Position numbers and translations under genes: made by a program | The notes under the pieces: generated by a model | What the model was told of the DNA's origin: nothing | Seen by the model: the letters and a program-made list of their open reading frames with translations, nothing else | Database searches by the model: none | Origin: Thalassospira xiamenensis M-5 = DSM 17429 | Lineage (GTDB): Bacteria > Pseudomonadota > Alphaproteobacteria > Rhodospirillales > Thalassospiraceae | Length of the DNA: 64,000 nt | Assembly (NCBI RefSeq): GCF_000300235.2 | Contig: NZ_CP004388.1 | Coordinates: forward strand, 849,501-913,500 | Direction of reading: 5' to 3' | Part shown: positions 43,553 to 54,326 of the stretch, piece after piece | Layout of the letters: each line of letters opens with the position of its first letter | Numbering within the stretch: the stretch's first letter is position 1

Positions 43553-46207
43553 ATGCAGACCGTTAACGATATCCGCACCACGTTTCTGGAATTCTTCCGC
43601 AAGAATGGCCACGAGGTCGTATCTTCCAGCCCGCTGGTGCCGCGCAATGACCCGACCCTGATGTTCACCAACGCAGGGATGGTCCAGTTCAAGAACGTTT
43701 TCACCGGTCAGGAACATCGCGACTATTCGCGCGCGACCACCTCGCAGAAATGCGTGCGTGCCGGTGGCAAGCATAACGATCTTGAAAATGTCGGTCATAC
43801 CGCCCGTCACCACACCTTTTTTGAAATGCTCGGCAACTTTTCGTTCGGCGACTATTTCAAGGAAAACGCGATTGAATTCGCCTGGAACCTGATCACCAGG
43901 GAATATGGCCTCCCGGCAGACAAGCTGCTGGTTACCGTTTATCACACCGATGACGAGGCCCATGGTCTTTGGAAAAAGATCGCTGGTCTTTCTGATGATC
44001 GCATCATTCGCATTCCGACGTCTGATAACTTCTGGTCGATGGGCGATACCGGTCCTTGTGGTCCGTGTTCGGAAATCTTCTTTGACCATGGTGATAAAAT
44101 CTGGGGCGGTCCCCCCGGCAGCCCTGAAGAAGACGGCGACCGTTTCATCGAAATCTGGAACCTCGTCTTCATGCAGTACGAGCAGATGGCAAATGGTGAA
44201 CGCGTGAATTTGCCAAAGCCGTCGATTGATACCGGCATGGGTCTTGAACGTATTGCCGCCGTCCTTCAGGGCAAACACGACAATTATGACATCGACCTGA
44301 TGCGTGCCCTGATCGAAGCATCGGCGGACGCCACCAGCACCGATCCTGATGGGCCGCATAATGTGTCGCACCGCGTGGTTGCCGACCATCTGCGTTCGAC
44401 CAGCTTCCTGATTGCCGATGGCGTTCTGCCGTCCAATGCCGGGCGTGGTAACGTTCTGCGCCGTATCATGCGCCGTGCAATGCGTCACCTGCACATGATC
44501 GGCACCCAGGACCCGGTGATGTATAAACTGGTCCCGGCGCTGGTGCGCAAAATGGGCGGTGCCTTCCCGGAACTGGTTCGGGCGCAGGCCTTGATCGAAG
44601 AAACCCTGAAGCTCGAAGAGCAGGGCTTTAAAACCATGCTTGATCGCGGTCTCAAGATGCTTGATGACGCGACCGATGGCATGGGCGAGGGCGCGACCCT
44701 TTCGGGTGATGTTGCCTTCAAGCTTTATGATACCTACGGCTTCCCGCTTGATCTGACGGCGGATGCGCTTAAACCGCGCAAGATCGGTATCGATGAAAGC
44801 GGCTTCACGTCTGCCATGGAAGAACAGAAAGCCAAGGCCCGTGCCGCATGGTCGGGTTCGGGCGAAGCTGCAACCGAGGAAGTCTGGTTTGACATCAATG
44901 ATCGTGATGGCGCGACCGAATTCCTAGGCTATGAAACCGAAAATGCCGAGGGCGTTGTCACGGCCCTGATCAAGGATGGTGCGGAAACCAAAACCGCAAC
45001 CAAGGGCGATGAGGTTGCCATCGTTGCCAATCAGACCCCGTTTTTCGGGGAATCCGGTGGTCAGCAGGGCGATGCCGGTGTGATCAAAACCGAGAAGGGT
45101 GCCGTGATTGAAATCACCGACACCCAGAAGAAACTCGGTGCGCTTCATGTGCATCTGGGCAAGGTTGTCGAAGGTGATGTTTCGGTTGGCGATGCCGCTG
45201 AATTCCGCGTCGATCATACCCGCCGTTCGTCCTTGCGCGCCAACCATTCGGCAACGCACCTTCTGCACGCGGTGATGCGCAAGCATCTGGGCGATCACGT
45301 CACCCAGAAGGGATCGCTGGTGGCCAAGGATCGCCTGCGGTTCGACGTATCGCATCCCAAGCCGATCACCGCCGAAGAAGCCGCTGTGATCGAATTCGAC
45401 GTCAACCGTCTGATTCGCGAAAACAGTGAAGTCACCACCCGTCTGATGACCCCAGATGAGGCGATTGAGCTTGGTGCGATGGCGCTGTTTGGCGAAAAAT
45501 ACGGTGATGAAGTCCGCGTTGTTTCGATGGGCCTGCCCGAAGCGAACGAACATGCTTATTCGCTTGAACTTTGCGGTGGTACGCATGTCAAACGGACCGG
45601 CGATATCGGTATGTTCAAGATCGTATCCGAAGGTGCGGTTTCAAGCGGTGTCCGCCGTATCGAAGCCCTGACCGGTTCGGATGCTGCAAGCTATATGGCG
45701 GCCCGCGATCAGCTTCTGCAAACCATCTCGGCCGATCTGAAAGCCGTTCCCGAGGATGTTCCGGCGCGTGTCAAAGCCTTGCAGGAAGAACGCCGCAAGC
45801 TTGAACGTGAGGTTTCCGACCTGCGTAAGAAACTGGCGACCGCCGGTTCGGGCGGGGCATCGGGTGCGGATGCGTTCAAGGAAGCCAACGGTGTCAAACT
45901 GGCCCTGCGTGTTCTGGACGGTATCCCGGCCAAGGAACTCAAAGGGATGGTTGACGAATTGCGCGATCAGATGGGATCGGGCATTGTTGCCCTGATCTCG
46001 ACGGACGGCGGCAAGGCGTCCATCGTTGTCGGCCTGACCGAGGACCTTGCGGGTAAATTCAGCGCGGTCGATCTGGTGCGTGTCGGTGTCGAAAAACTCG
46101 GCGGCAAAGGCGGCGGTGGCCGCCCGGATATGGCACAAGGTGGTGGCCCCAACGCCGATCAGGCCGAAGCGGCACTTGTCGCGATTGAGGCAACGGTTGC
46201 TGCCTGA
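43553..46207 (+). CDS. alaS: Alanine-tRNA ligase AlaS
   Basis: AlaS charges tRNA-Ala and edits Ser and Gly. The 884-residue enzyme has the class II core at the start ([53 protein letters not shown]). The editing domain has the zinc motif [10 protein letters not shown] and CGGTHV, and a C-Ala domain ends in a Gly-rich segment ([16 protein letters not shown]). GGAGAGAG precedes the ATG. The recA-alaS neighbourhood is common in Alphaproteobacteria. Confidence 0.98.
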   Translation: MQTVNDIRTTFLEFFRKNGHEVVSSSPLVPRNDPTLMFTNAGMVQFKNVFTGQEHRDYSRATTSQKCVRAGGKHNDLENVGHTARHHTFFEMLGNFSFGDYFKENAIEFAWNLITREYGLPADKLLVTVYHTDDEAHGLWKKIAGLSDDRIIRIPTSDNFWSMGDTGPCGPCSEIFFDHGDKIWGGPPGSPEEDGDRFIEIWNLVFMQYEQMANGERVNLPKPSIDTGMGLERIAAVLQGKHDNYDIDLMRALIEASADATSTDPDGPHNVSHRVVADHLRSTSFLIADGVLPSNAGRGNVLRRIMRRAMRHLHMIGTQDPVMYKLVPALVRKMGGAFPELVRAQALIEETLKLEEQGFKTMLDRGLKMLDDATDGMGEGATLSGDVAFKLYDTYGFPLDLTADALKPRKIGIDESGFTSAMEEQKAKARAAWSGSGEAATEEVWFDINDRDGATEFLGYETENAEGVVTALIKDGAETKTATKGDEVAIVANQTPFFGESGGQQGDAGVIKTEKGAVIEITDTQKKLGALHVHLGKVVEGDVSVGDAAEFRVDHTRRSSLRANHSATHLLHAVMRKHLGDHVTQKGSLVAKDRLRFDVSHPKPITAEEAAVIEFDVNRLIRENSEVTTRLMTPDEAIELGAMALFGEKYGDEVRVVSMGLPEANEHAYSLELCGGTHVKRTGDIGMFKIVSEGAVSSGVRRIEALTGSDAASYMAARDQLLQTISADLKAVPEDVPARVKALQEERRKLEREVSDLRKKLATAGSGGASGADAFKEANGVKLALRVLDGIPAKELKGMVDELRDQMGSGIVALISTDGGKASIVVGLTEDLAGKFSAVDLVRVGVEKLGGKGGGGRPDMAQGGGPNADQAEAALVAIEATVAA

Positions 46208-46234
46208 TCCGGTATGTTCGGATATGGAAACGAG

Positions 46235-46261
46235 AAAAGGGGACCTTCGGGTCTCCTTTTT
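46235..46261 (+). terminator. Terminator after alaS
   Basis: AAAAGGGGACC and GGTCTCCTTTT pair (one G-T) around a TTCG tetraloop, ending in T residues, 27 nt past alaS. Confidence 0.9.
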
Positions 46262-46336
46262 GCGTCTGGCGTCGTGTTCTGAATTATCCGGCTGTATGAC
46301 GGACTGGCTTGGTTTTGATCAGTTCCCAGCCAAGGT

Positions 46337-47740
46337 TCAGGCGGCTGAATAATCATCCTTGGCCTGTTGCTGTCGCAGGACGCGGTTAACGGCCCGTTCA
46401 ACCGCCCGGCGATCCGTCGCATCGGGGACATCGCGTGCAGCTGCGCGTCCGATGAGACGGGCATGTTCGCGCAGGATTTCCTGCTGCCCCGGGTGGCGGG
46501 CAAGCCCGACGAGACTTTCAAGGACTTCTGCCATTGGCAGAAGCACATCGGGCTTGGCAGCAGCAGATTGGCGGATCTGATCGAATGCTGCGTCCAGCAT
46601 GCCACCGAAACCCGAAAGATGGGCGCATATGCGTTCCTTACCCTGATCATCCTGCCAAAGTCCAAGTGGATAATGGAAGCGCATCGCCTGTGGCAGCGCC
46701 CGGCCCAGACGATAGATCACCGCAATGGCGGTAAACGGGTCGTTGATCCCCGGCGACAGGGCGCGTAAGGCAATCTCGACCAGCTGGCGCAGGGCGAATT
46801 CGATATCAAGCAGGGCCGTGCGCTGATTGCCGATCATGATTTCGGTGTCAATGTCTTCGCGGAGTTTGTCGGTGTCGATGTTGCTGTCGCGGGCCGTCGG
46901 GTAGGGGCTGATTTCACCGATAATGTCACCGGCAATAACATGCTGCCCGGCGCGGATCGTCAGGGCGATTTTGATGTCGGCCCGGATGGCAAGTTCAAGC
47001 AGATCGTCATAGGCAATTCCCTGAACATATCCCGATTTGGTGGCCCGGATGATCCGTTCGGATTGGATCGAAGCCGCGTCAGGTAGCGCGCATTTAATTT
47101 TTGCTGCCCGTTCAATGGGGGATTTCAGGGTCTCAAGCGATGAGGAAATGGTGGTTTCCAGATTCGCGCCGACATTGTGGATCACCTGATCGGCAACGAT
47201 GGATCGGCCAAGATGATGCACAAACAGGATCAACACAAACAGGCTGACGACAAAAAGCGTAATGCCCGCCATCGCGGCAATTTGGGGTATCTGATCGCCT
47301 TCGCCCTGTTCGCCCATGATGACAAGGGTGGTGATCAGAAACAGGATCGATCCGACAAAGCTGCCAAGTGAGTTCTGGGTTTTCGGGTCCCCCATGAAAT
47401 TGCGGATGGTGCGTGGTCCAAGCGACCCGGCAGCCAATGTCAGAACCACCATGGTCACCGAAAGGGCAAAGGTGGTCATCGTCACCAATGTTGCCAGCAG
47501 TGTCGATGTCAGGTCCTGCACGGTTTCAATCGTGCCAAAACGCGGCCAGAAATCCGGAAGGCTTCTGATCAAATCCTCGCCCGGTAACCGAATGGATAAT
47601 AGGGCAAGAATAGCACCGCCAATCGCATACAGAAGCGGGGTAAACCACAGGCTGTGGCTGATCATTTCCCAGAGCCGGATAAAGCGATGAAACATTTTTA
47701 AAGGAACCCCGTTCTTGTCATGTGCTTTGCGTGGCGACAT
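46337..47740 (-). CDS. DUF2254 membrane protein
   Basis: The 467-residue protein has four membrane helices in its first 200 residues. Examples are FTPLLYAIGGAILALLSIRL and LLATLVTMTTFALSVTMVVL. A cytosolic part follows with SGYVQGIAYDDLLELAIRAD and LRALSPGINDPFTAIAVIYR, matching DUF2254. Its function is unknown. An ion channel-like role has been proposed for such topology but is not shown. The start at 47740 has GGGCGG upstream. An ATG at 47695 is the alternative. Confidence 0.85.
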   Translation of the reverse strand: MSPRKAHDKNGVPLKMFHRFIRLWEMISHSLWFTPLLYAIGGAILALLSIRLPGEDLIRSLPDFWPRFGTIETVQDLTSTLLATLVTMTTFALSVTMVVLTLAAGSLGPRTIRNFMGDPKTQNSLGSFVGSILFLITTLVIMGEQGEGDQIPQIAAMAGITLFVVSLFVLILFVHHLGRSIVADQVIHNVGANLETTISSSLETLKSPIERAAKIKCALPDAASIQSERIIRATKSGYVQGIAYDDLLELAIRADIKIALTIRAGQHVIAGDIIGEISPYPTARDSNIDTDKLREDIDTEIMIGNQRTALLDIEFALRQLVEIALRALSPGINDPFTAIAVIYRLGRALPQAMRFHYPLGLWQDDQGKERICAHLSGFGGMLDAAFDQIRQSAAAKPDVLLPMAEVLESLVGLARHPGQQEILREHARLIGRAAARDVPDATDRRAVERAVNRVLRQQQAKDDYSAA

Positions 47741-47965
47741 ATGCCGCCCGTCGGCAAAGCCGGCACCGGGACGGCGATCATCATATTAACGTCCGACGTA
47801 CAAAGCCGGTTCCCGACCGATGACGGGAATTCATGTCATAGCATATTACGGGAATTTCAACGCCTTCATCACTGCTGGATGTCACCCATGCAAATTTCGC
47901 GGTTGCCGGTTTTTTAAAAATGAACCAAATTCGATTTTGCGTCATTTAATTAAACAGGCATTGCC

Positions 47966-48718
47966 ATGACCCGGCAGGACATCCCGGAAAACCCACCCGT
48001 AACGCCACGGGTGAACCGCATAGAGAAGCGCCAGCAGCGCGAAGAACTGATTGTTCAGCGCGCGGGTGAACTGATTGCGCAATACGGATTTTTCGAATTG
48101 AAAATGTCCGATCTGGCACAGGCCTGCGATATTTCGGTCGGTACGCTTTATGCCCATTTCGCCAGCAAGGAAGACCTTTTGCTGGGGCTTGCCATTACAG
48201 CCGGGCAGAAACGCGCGCGGTTTTTTGGTCATGCGTGCGCCCATGATGGCAGTGCGATGGAGAAGTTCATTGTCGCCAGTTTGCTCGATATCCGCTTTTC
48301 CCTTGAACATCCCGAATGGTTCGAGGCGGAATATCTTGCGCTGGCGCCTTCGATCTGGACGCGCGCAACACCATCCCATCATCAAAGCCAGTTGGCCGAG
48401 GTCGGTCGGATTACCGAAATGTTCCAAAGCTTCCTGTCGGCCGCGGCCGATGAACTTGGCATTTCGCGTGATGTGATTGCGCGAACACGCAACCTCAATC
48501 TTGGCAGTTGGGGGCTTTCATTTGGCATGAATGCCCTTGCAATGTCGGAAATTACCGACCGCCATTACGGCGCGGAGCTTCGCAAAAATGCGATTGATAT
48601 TTTCTGTGACAGTCTGGCCGATCTTCTGGCCGGGGCAGGATGGCATGTTGATGATGCCCGCCAGATCGTGCGCGACCTTGCCGCACGTTATGCCGAACTG
48701 CCCGAAGATGCGACATAG
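47966..48718 (+). CDS. TetR-family regulator
   Basis: The 250-residue protein has the TetR helix-turn-helix at residues about 22-70: LIVQRAGELIAQYGFFELKM, then DISVGTLYAHFASKEDLL. The ligand domain is not assignable. It lies 60 nt before an MFS transporter gene on the same strand, so it may control that transporter and itself. Confidence 0.9.
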   Translation: MTRQDIPENPPVTPRVNRIEKRQQREELIVQRAGELIAQYGFFELKMSDLAQACDISVGTLYAHFASKEDLLLGLAITAGQKRARFFGHACAHDGSAMEKFIVASLLDIRFSLEHPEWFEAEYLALAPSIWTRATPSHHQSQLAEVGRITEMFQSFLSAAADELGISRDVIARTRNLNLGSWGLSFGMNALAMSEITDRHYGAELRKNAIDIFCDSLADLLAGAGWHVDDARQIVRDLAARYAELPEDAT

Positions 48719-48778
48719 CTGCCACCCACGATTTCCATAAACCGCTGCCACCAAAAACGCCCACGGAGTATTCGCCCC

Positions 48779-50029
48779 ATGTCCCAGGAAACCAAAACCA
48801 TGACTGCGGTCTTTTTGACCGTGCTGTTCGGTTTTGCCGGGTTCAGCCTGCCTTATCCTGTTTTCAGCCCGATGTTTCTGAAACCCGAACTGGGGTTTCT
48901 TGATCCATCGGTGCCGACGGAATACCGCACGATGCTTTTGGGTGTCGCCATGGCGCTTTATCCCATCGGGCAGTTTATCGGCGCGCCGTGGCTGGGGCGG
49001 GTGTCGGACAAGCTTGGTCGTCGTCCGGTTCTGATGGCGTCGCTTTTGGGAGCGGCCCTTGGCTATCTTGTGACGGCCTATGGGGTGGCTGATGCCAATC
49101 TTCCGCTGGTTCTGGTCGGCCGGTTCGTGTCGGGCCTGTGCGAGGGCAATATGGCCATCGCCCAATCGATTGCATCGGATATCAGCCGTCCTGAAACCAA
49201 GGTACGCAATTTTGGCCTGATCACGGTTGCGATCAATGTTGGCTGGATCATCGGCCCGCTGATGGGCGGTTTTTTCTCCGACCCGACCATTCATCCGTCC
49301 TTTAACGTGTCCTGGCCGTTCTATTTTGCCGCGGGCATGTATGCCTTTAACCTGCTGGTGGTGTTCGTGATCCTGCGCATCCCCGAATATGCGCGTCGTC
49401 GCGGCACGCCAAAGGGCATGGTGGCACCTGCTACACGTACGGTTTGGGCAACGATCAAGGATCCGGACCTTCTGCCCGGTTACGTGATTTCGTTTTTCAG
49501 CTATATCGCGGTTTATATCTTTTTTGCCTTTTTCGGGGTCTATCTGGTGCAGAATTATGACGTCACCAGCAGCTTCCTTGGCATGTGTTCGGCCATCATT
49601 TCGATCCCGCTGATCCTTGCCGGATTGACGGTTGATCGCGCGCAGAAGATTTGCGGCCTGATCGGTGTCGGGACCCTTGGCCATCTGTTTCTCGGCATCG
49701 GCCTGATCACGTTCCTGATCCCGGATGGGCTGGTGTGGATATTTGTGCCGATGTGTCTGGCGGCGTTTGGCATTGCCTGGTGCGAGGTCACGACCAGCCT
49801 GTTTATTTCCAACGCTGCCGGATCGCATGAACAGGGGCAGGCGCTTGGCGTTTATCGGTCCGCCCACGTTCTGGCCGAAGCCACCGCTGTCCTGATCGGC
49901 GGGGTTCTGGCCGGGATCGCCAGCTATGCGCCGTTCTTCTTTGGCTTTATCGCGGCGATGCTATGCGTAATTGGTATTCTGGGCTGGCTGCGCATCCGTC
50001 AGACAACCGCGGACGTGCCGGCGGCATAA
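48779..50029 (+). CDS. MFS transporter (drug/metabolite efflux type)
   Basis: The 416-residue protein has 12 predicted helices. The MFS motif A is visible as WLGRVSDKLGRRPVLMASLL, and motif C-like GWIIGPLMGGFF lies in helix 5. This resembles the tetracycline/drug:H+ antiporter branch. The TetR gene just upstream supports an inducible efflux role. The substrate is unknown. It ends 16 nt from the convergent TPR gene. Confidence 0.9.
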   Translation: MSQETKTMTAVFLTVLFGFAGFSLPYPVFSPMFLKPELGFLDPSVPTEYRTMLLGVAMALYPIGQFIGAPWLGRVSDKLGRRPVLMASLLGAALGYLVTAYGVADANLPLVLVGRFVSGLCEGNMAIAQSIASDISRPETKVRNFGLITVAINVGWIIGPLMGGFFSDPTIHPSFNVSWPFYFAAGMYAFNLLVVFVILRIPEYARRRGTPKGMVAPATRTVWATIKDPDLLPGYVISFFSYIAVYIFFAFFGVYLVQNYDVTSSFLGMCSAIISIPLILAGLTVDRAQKICGLIGVGTLGHLFLGIGLITFLIPDGLVWIFVPMCLAAFGIAWCEVTTSLFISNAAGSHEQGQALGVYRSAHVLAEATAVLIGGVLAGIASYAPFFFGFIAAMLCVIGILGWLRIRQTTADVPAA

Positions 50030-50044
50030 GTTCGCAATACAGAC

Positions 50045-50887
50045 TCAGACATCAACCGGTGCATAGGCGGCGCAGGCAATCAGTTTGGCCGCCTTTTCGC
50101 TGTCTTTGCGGTCCTTGTCCGGCAGTTTCGCAAGGTCATCGGCAAGCGCGCGGGTTTCGTCGATCCCGTCGAGATCGGCACTGATTTCCATCACCCGATC
50201 CCAGATCGCCTGATCATCCATACCGCCCATCACCGTCAGGGTGATCGCCCGGTTAAGGGTGGCTTCGGGGTTTTCGGCATCTTGGCTCAGGATCAGTTCG
50301 AACGCCTCAAACGCCGAAATCAGATGACCTTCGCGCAGATGGATAACGCCCAGATCATTTTTTGCCGCAAGTGATGCTGGATCAATGCGTAAAAGCTGCT
50401 CGATTGCGCGTTTTTCACCTTCCGGATCGTCGTTGGCGCGATGTGCTGCGGCGATCAACTGATGTATTTTTGTATCACCCGGCCGGTGGTGGGCCGCGTT
50501 CTGAAAAGCACTCAGCGCATATTCGGGCTGTTCAAGGTCCAGCAATGCCTGCCCGCGCAGTACCAGCAAATTTGGGTCGGTCGGATGAAGGCGCAAAACG
50601 ATATCGACATGATTAAGTGCCGAACGGGCATCACCATTTTCAAGCAGGGCGCGTGCAATGTGATGCAGGCATTCTTCGTGGCCTTCATCAGATTGCAGCA
50701 CAGTGCGATATTCGCCAAGTGCTTCGGTCAGCGAACCTTTTTCATGAAGGGCACGCGCCAGTCCGAACCGTGCTTCAAGATTATCCTCATCCTCGCCAAG
50801 TGCCTGACGCAACATATTGATCGCGGCGTCATATTGGCGGCGTTTAAGCGCGGCAAGACCCATATCCGCAAAGGACATAGTGGTCAT
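50045..50887 (-). CDS. TPR-repeat protein
   Basis: The 280-residue protein is built of TPR units, for example GLAALKRRQYDAAINMLRQA, then GLARALHEKGSLTEALGEYR and VLRGQALLDLEQPEYALSAF. No signal or membrane helix is present, so it is cytosolic. GGGAG is 7 nt before the ATG at 50887. It has no clear partner gene. The role is unknown beyond protein-protein contact. Confidence 0.85.
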   Translation of the reverse strand: MTTMSFADMGLAALKRRQYDAAINMLRQALGEDEDNLEARFGLARALHEKGSLTEALGEYRTVLQSDEGHEECLHHIARALLENGDARSALNHVDIVLRLHPTDPNLLVLRGQALLDLEQPEYALSAFQNAAHHRPGDTKIHQLIAAAHRANDDPEGEKRAIEQLLRIDPASLAAKNDLGVIHLREGHLISAFEAFELILSQDAENPEATLNRAITLTVMGGMDDQAIWDRVMEISADLDGIDETRALADDLAKLPDKDRKDSEKAAKLIACAAYAPVDV

Positions 50888-51035
50888 GCAAATTCTCCCA
50901 ACCTTGTGGTCATCCCGTTGCCCGGGACATCAAATTTATCGAATTTCGATGGGATTATAGGCGGTGGTACGATCATTTCCACCCCCGATCTGCATAAATT
51001 GAAACCTGCCCGTGACAACAGGTGATGGTCAAAGA

Positions 51036-52036
51036 TTATTGTCGTTTGCGTAAGGTTTCGGAAGGCAAAACACCGAACTGTTTTGAATAAATCCGGGCAA
51101 ACCGGCCGGAATGGGCAAAGCCCCACTTCATGGCAATCTCGGCAACCCCTGCTCCATCTTCGTCATTAAGAAGGTCGTTATAGGCGTTGTTCAGGCGCAC
51201 CGATCTGAGATACGCCATTGGCGACATACCATAAGCGGCGTTAAAGGCCATTTGTAATGTCCGATAACCGCAACCCGCATGTTGTACCAGGGTTTCAAGT
51301 GTGATCGCTGTATGGGCGTAGGCATGAATGTAGTCGCGCGCCCGTTTGACATAATGCGGAACCGCGTTCGATTTCGGTTTTCCATTTAGTTGCTCCGAAC
51401 AGGAATTCGGAAGCATCATCAGGATATTTGTCAAAAGCAGATCCTGAAGACCGTTCAGGACAATGGCATTGTCGAGATTGTGAAGCGGACCATCAAGTGC
51501 TTGTGCGACGTAATTCAGGGTATTGCAGACATGCCTACCCGGCGCGGTGTCCAGATCAATGCTGATCTCGAACCCCGGGTCGATGTTTGGCATGTCATTG
51601 CCCAAAAGCACCCGGCAATGCCTTGCGACGACGTCTCTCGGCAAACGGACGCCAAAGCAGGCAAACCGGTCTTCGTCGGCGAAAAGCGGAACGCGCATGT
51701 CGCGGATTATTCCGCGTCTGGCCGAAATTGTGTAATTCTGCCCTTGATGCTGCACCGATCCCCCCCTTCGGTCGGGATGATCATGAATAGGGCATCGTTA
51801 TCGCTTTCTGGTGTTCGAAGCTGAATGCGACAATCCCCAAAGGACGAATGCAAAACTTGCAAATCGCCCAAGGCAACGCCATGGATCGAGACATCGAAAG
51901 ATGCGGGGCGTTCGATCAGGTCCAGTGTATCAATGGAATTCAGTTCGGCCAGAAGAGCGCGGGTTTCATAAAGATCACGCGATGATAGAACCTGATAATT
52001 CTGAAGATACGTCACACAAGCTTCCCCCAGACGCAT
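51036..52036 (-). pseudogene. AraC-family regulator, frameshifted at a G7 tract
   Basis: Frame one starts MRLGEACVTYLQNYQVLSSR at 52036 and reads an AraC-binding-like domain to MIIPTEGG. It then loses homology and stops at 51707. A second frame continues QHQGQNYTISARRGIIRDMR and ends with the double helix-turn-helix (HAYAHTAITLETLVQHAGCG, MKWGFAHSGRFARIYSKQFG). The join is at a run of seven G (C on the plus strand, 51760-51766). Eight G would restore one reading frame of about 333 residues. It could be a mutation, a slippery on/off tract, or a base-calling error. Confidence 0.82.
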
Positions 52037-52244
52037 TGCACAATCGCAATCGCGCAGCTTTGTAACTCCCCCGGCACCAAGACTTTAAAATAGTCTGGAA
52101 TTTGTATGATTTTCACTAACCTTAGGCTATCGGCTTGAACTCTACAAGAACGTTGAAGTTGGCGGGTTGTTAAACTCGTCCCTTGCCGCCCGGCTCGCAA
52201 CGCCCTAGGTTAACGTAAACGTCAACTTATGTTGCAGGGCAAAA

Positions 52245-53090
52245 ATGAAGTTTCAGGGCACGAAAAATTACGTCGCGACCGAGGATCTGATGGTGGCGGT
52301 CAATGCCGCGATCACTTTGCAACGGCCGCTTCTGGTCAAGGGCGAGCCGGGAACCGGCAAAACCGTTCTGGCCGAGGAAATTGCAAAATCGCTTGGCAAG
52401 AAGCTGATTATCTGGTCGATCAAATCAACCACACGCGCCCAGCAGGGATTGTATGAGTATGATGCGGTTTCGCGCCTGCGCGATAGCCAGCTTGGTGACG
52501 CGCGCGTGCATGACATTGCCAATTACATCGTCAAAGGCAAGCTTTGGGAAGCGTTCGAGGATGAAAGCGCGCCGGTTCTGCTGATTGACGAAATCGACAA
52601 GGCCGATATCGAGTTCCCCAATGACTTGCTTCAGGAACTCGACCGGATGGAATTCTTTGTCTACGAGACACAGGAAACCATCCGGGCCACAAACCGCCCG
52701 ATCGTGATCATTACATCGAACAATGAAAAGGAACTGCCCGACGCGTTCCTGCGCCGGTGTTTCTTCCATTATATCCGTTTTCCGGATGCCGAAACCATGG
52801 CGGAAATCGTTGCTGTCCATTTCCCCGATATCCAGAAACGTCTGGTGTCCGAGGCATTGAACCTGTTCTACGACATGCGCGATGTTGGCGGGCTTAAGAA
52901 AAAGCCGTCTACCTCGGAACTGCTTGATTGGCTAAAACTTCTGATGGCCGAGGATTTGCCGCCCGAAGCATTGCGAGCCAGGGACGCCAAAACAGCCGTG
53001 CCCCCACTTCATGGGGCGCTTTTGAAAAACGAGCAGGACGTCCATCTGTTCGAACGCCTTGCCTTCATGGCGCGGCGTGAAGGGCGTTAG
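52245..53090 (+). CDS. MoxR-family AAA+ ATPase
   Basis: The 281-residue protein has Walker A GEPGTGKT at residues about 38-45, Walker B VLLIDEIDKAD, and sensor ITSNNEKELPDAFLRRC. This places it in the MoxR AAA+ group that works as a chaperone with vWA proteins. The next gene, 6 nt downstream, encodes the vWA partner. Together they may mature or insert a metal into an unknown target. Confidence 0.94.
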   Translation: MKFQGTKNYVATEDLMVAVNAAITLQRPLLVKGEPGTGKTVLAEEIAKSLGKKLIIWSIKSTTRAQQGLYEYDAVSRLRDSQLGDARVHDIANYIVKGKLWEAFEDESAPVLLIDEIDKADIEFPNDLLQELDRMEFFVYETQETIRATNRPIVIITSNNEKELPDAFLRRCFFHYIRFPDAETMAEIVAVHFPDIQKRLVSEALNLFYDMRDVGGLKKKPSTSELLDWLKLLMAEDLPPEALRARDAKTAVPPLHGALLKNEQDVHLFERLAFMARREGR

Positions 53091-53096
53091 ACGATC

Positions 53097-54284
53097 ATGT
53101 TCAGCGGCTTTTTCTATAAACTGAAAGAGGCCCGCGTTCCGGTTAGTTTGCGCGAATATCTGACGCTGCTGGAGGCCGTCGAAAAGGGGATTGCGAACTA
53201 TGCGGTCGAGGATTTCTATTACCTGGCGCGCGCAGCACTGGTGAAAGACGAACGCCATCTTGATCGGTTCGATCAGGTCTTTGGCGCCCATTTCAAGGGT
53301 GTGGTTGATCTGGCTGACGGCATGGACGAAGTTGCCAAGGCTGACATTCCCGAAGAATGGCTGCGCAAGCTTGCCGAAAAATTCCTGACCGACTCGGAAA
53401 AGGCCGAGATCGAGGCGCTTGGCGGTTGGGAAAAACTGATGGAAACCCTTAAACAGCGGCTTGAGGAACAGAAAGGCCGTCATCAGGGTGGGAATAAATG
53501 GATCGGCACCGCTGGGACATCGCCCTTTGGTGCCTATGGCTATAACCCCGAAGGTGTGCGGATCGGGCAGGATAAATCCCGCCATCGGCGCGCGGTCAAG
53601 GTTTGGGACAAACGCGAGTTTAAAAACCTTGATGACAGTGTTGAAATCGGCACGCGCAATATCAAGGTGGCCCTGCGGCGTTTGCGCAAATGGGCGCGGA
53701 CCGGGGCGGCAGATGAGCTTGATCTGCCCGGTACCATTTCATCCACCGCCCGTCAGGGATGGCTTGATGTTCAAATGCGGCCCGAACGGCATAATGCGGT
53801 CAAGGTCCTGATGCTGTTTGATATTGGCGGGTCGATGGATGACCATATCAAGGTCTGTGAGGAACTGTTTTCCGCGGTCAAAACCGAATTCAAGCATCTT
53901 GAATATTATTACTTCCACAATTGCCCCTATGAGGGGCTTTGGAAGGACAATGCGCGCCGCCGCACCGATCAGGTTTCAACATGGGATGTAATCCGGACCT
54001 ATGGTGCGGATTACAAGCTGGTGATTGTTGGTGATGCCACCATGAGCCCCTATGAAATCACCTATCCCGGTGGCTCGGTCGAACATTGGAACGAGGAAGC
54101 CGGGGCGGTCTGGATGCAACGTTTGCTTGATCATTTCGCGCATGCCGCCTGGATCAATCCGCAGGCGGAAAACTGGTGGCAATATCACGGCTCGATCCAG
54201 ATCATGCACAAGCTGATGGAAGGCCGGATGTATCCGCTAACCCTTGAGGGGCTTGATCGGATGACAGGGGAATTGAACCGCTAG
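53097..54284 (+). CDS. vWA (CoxE-like) partner of MoxR
   Basis: The 395-residue protein has a helical N-terminal half (SLREYLTLLEAVEKGIANYA) and a vWA domain from about residue 230: VLMLFDIGGSMDDH, a MIDAS loop in D-x-G-x-S form, and later VIVGDATMSPYEITYPGG. It pairs with the MoxR ATPase just upstream. The CoxE resemblance suggests a role in assembling a metalloenzyme. The client is not in the window. Confidence 0.9.
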   Translation: MFSGFFYKLKEARVPVSLREYLTLLEAVEKGIANYAVEDFYYLARAALVKDERHLDRFDQVFGAHFKGVVDLADGMDEVAKADIPEEWLRKLAEKFLTDSEKAEIEALGGWEKLMETLKQRLEEQKGRHQGGNKWIGTAGTSPFGAYGYNPEGVRIGQDKSRHRRAVKVWDKREFKNLDDSVEIGTRNIKVALRRLRKWARTGAADELDLPGTISSTARQGWLDVQMRPERHNAVKVLMLFDIGGSMDDHIKVCEELFSAVKTEFKHLEYYYFHNCPYEGLWKDNARRRTDQVSTWDVIRTYGADYKLVIVGDATMSPYEITYPGGSVEHWNEEAGAVWMQRLLDHFAHAAWINPQAENWWQYHGSIQIMHKLMEGRMYPLTLEGLDRMTGELNR

Positions 54285-54326
54285 AAGAGTTACTTATTCA
54301 TCTCGTGGAGCATTGATTGGTGAAGC

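Noticed and set aside
43433-44494. A 353-residue minus-strand frame over the start of alaS
   Set aside because: It is antisense to the catalytic core of AlaS and has no start signal or homology.
48518-49867. A 449-residue minus-strand open frame across the TetR end and the MFS gene
   Set aside because: It is lysine/arginine/histidine-rich with no domain and antisense to a clear 12-helix transporter.
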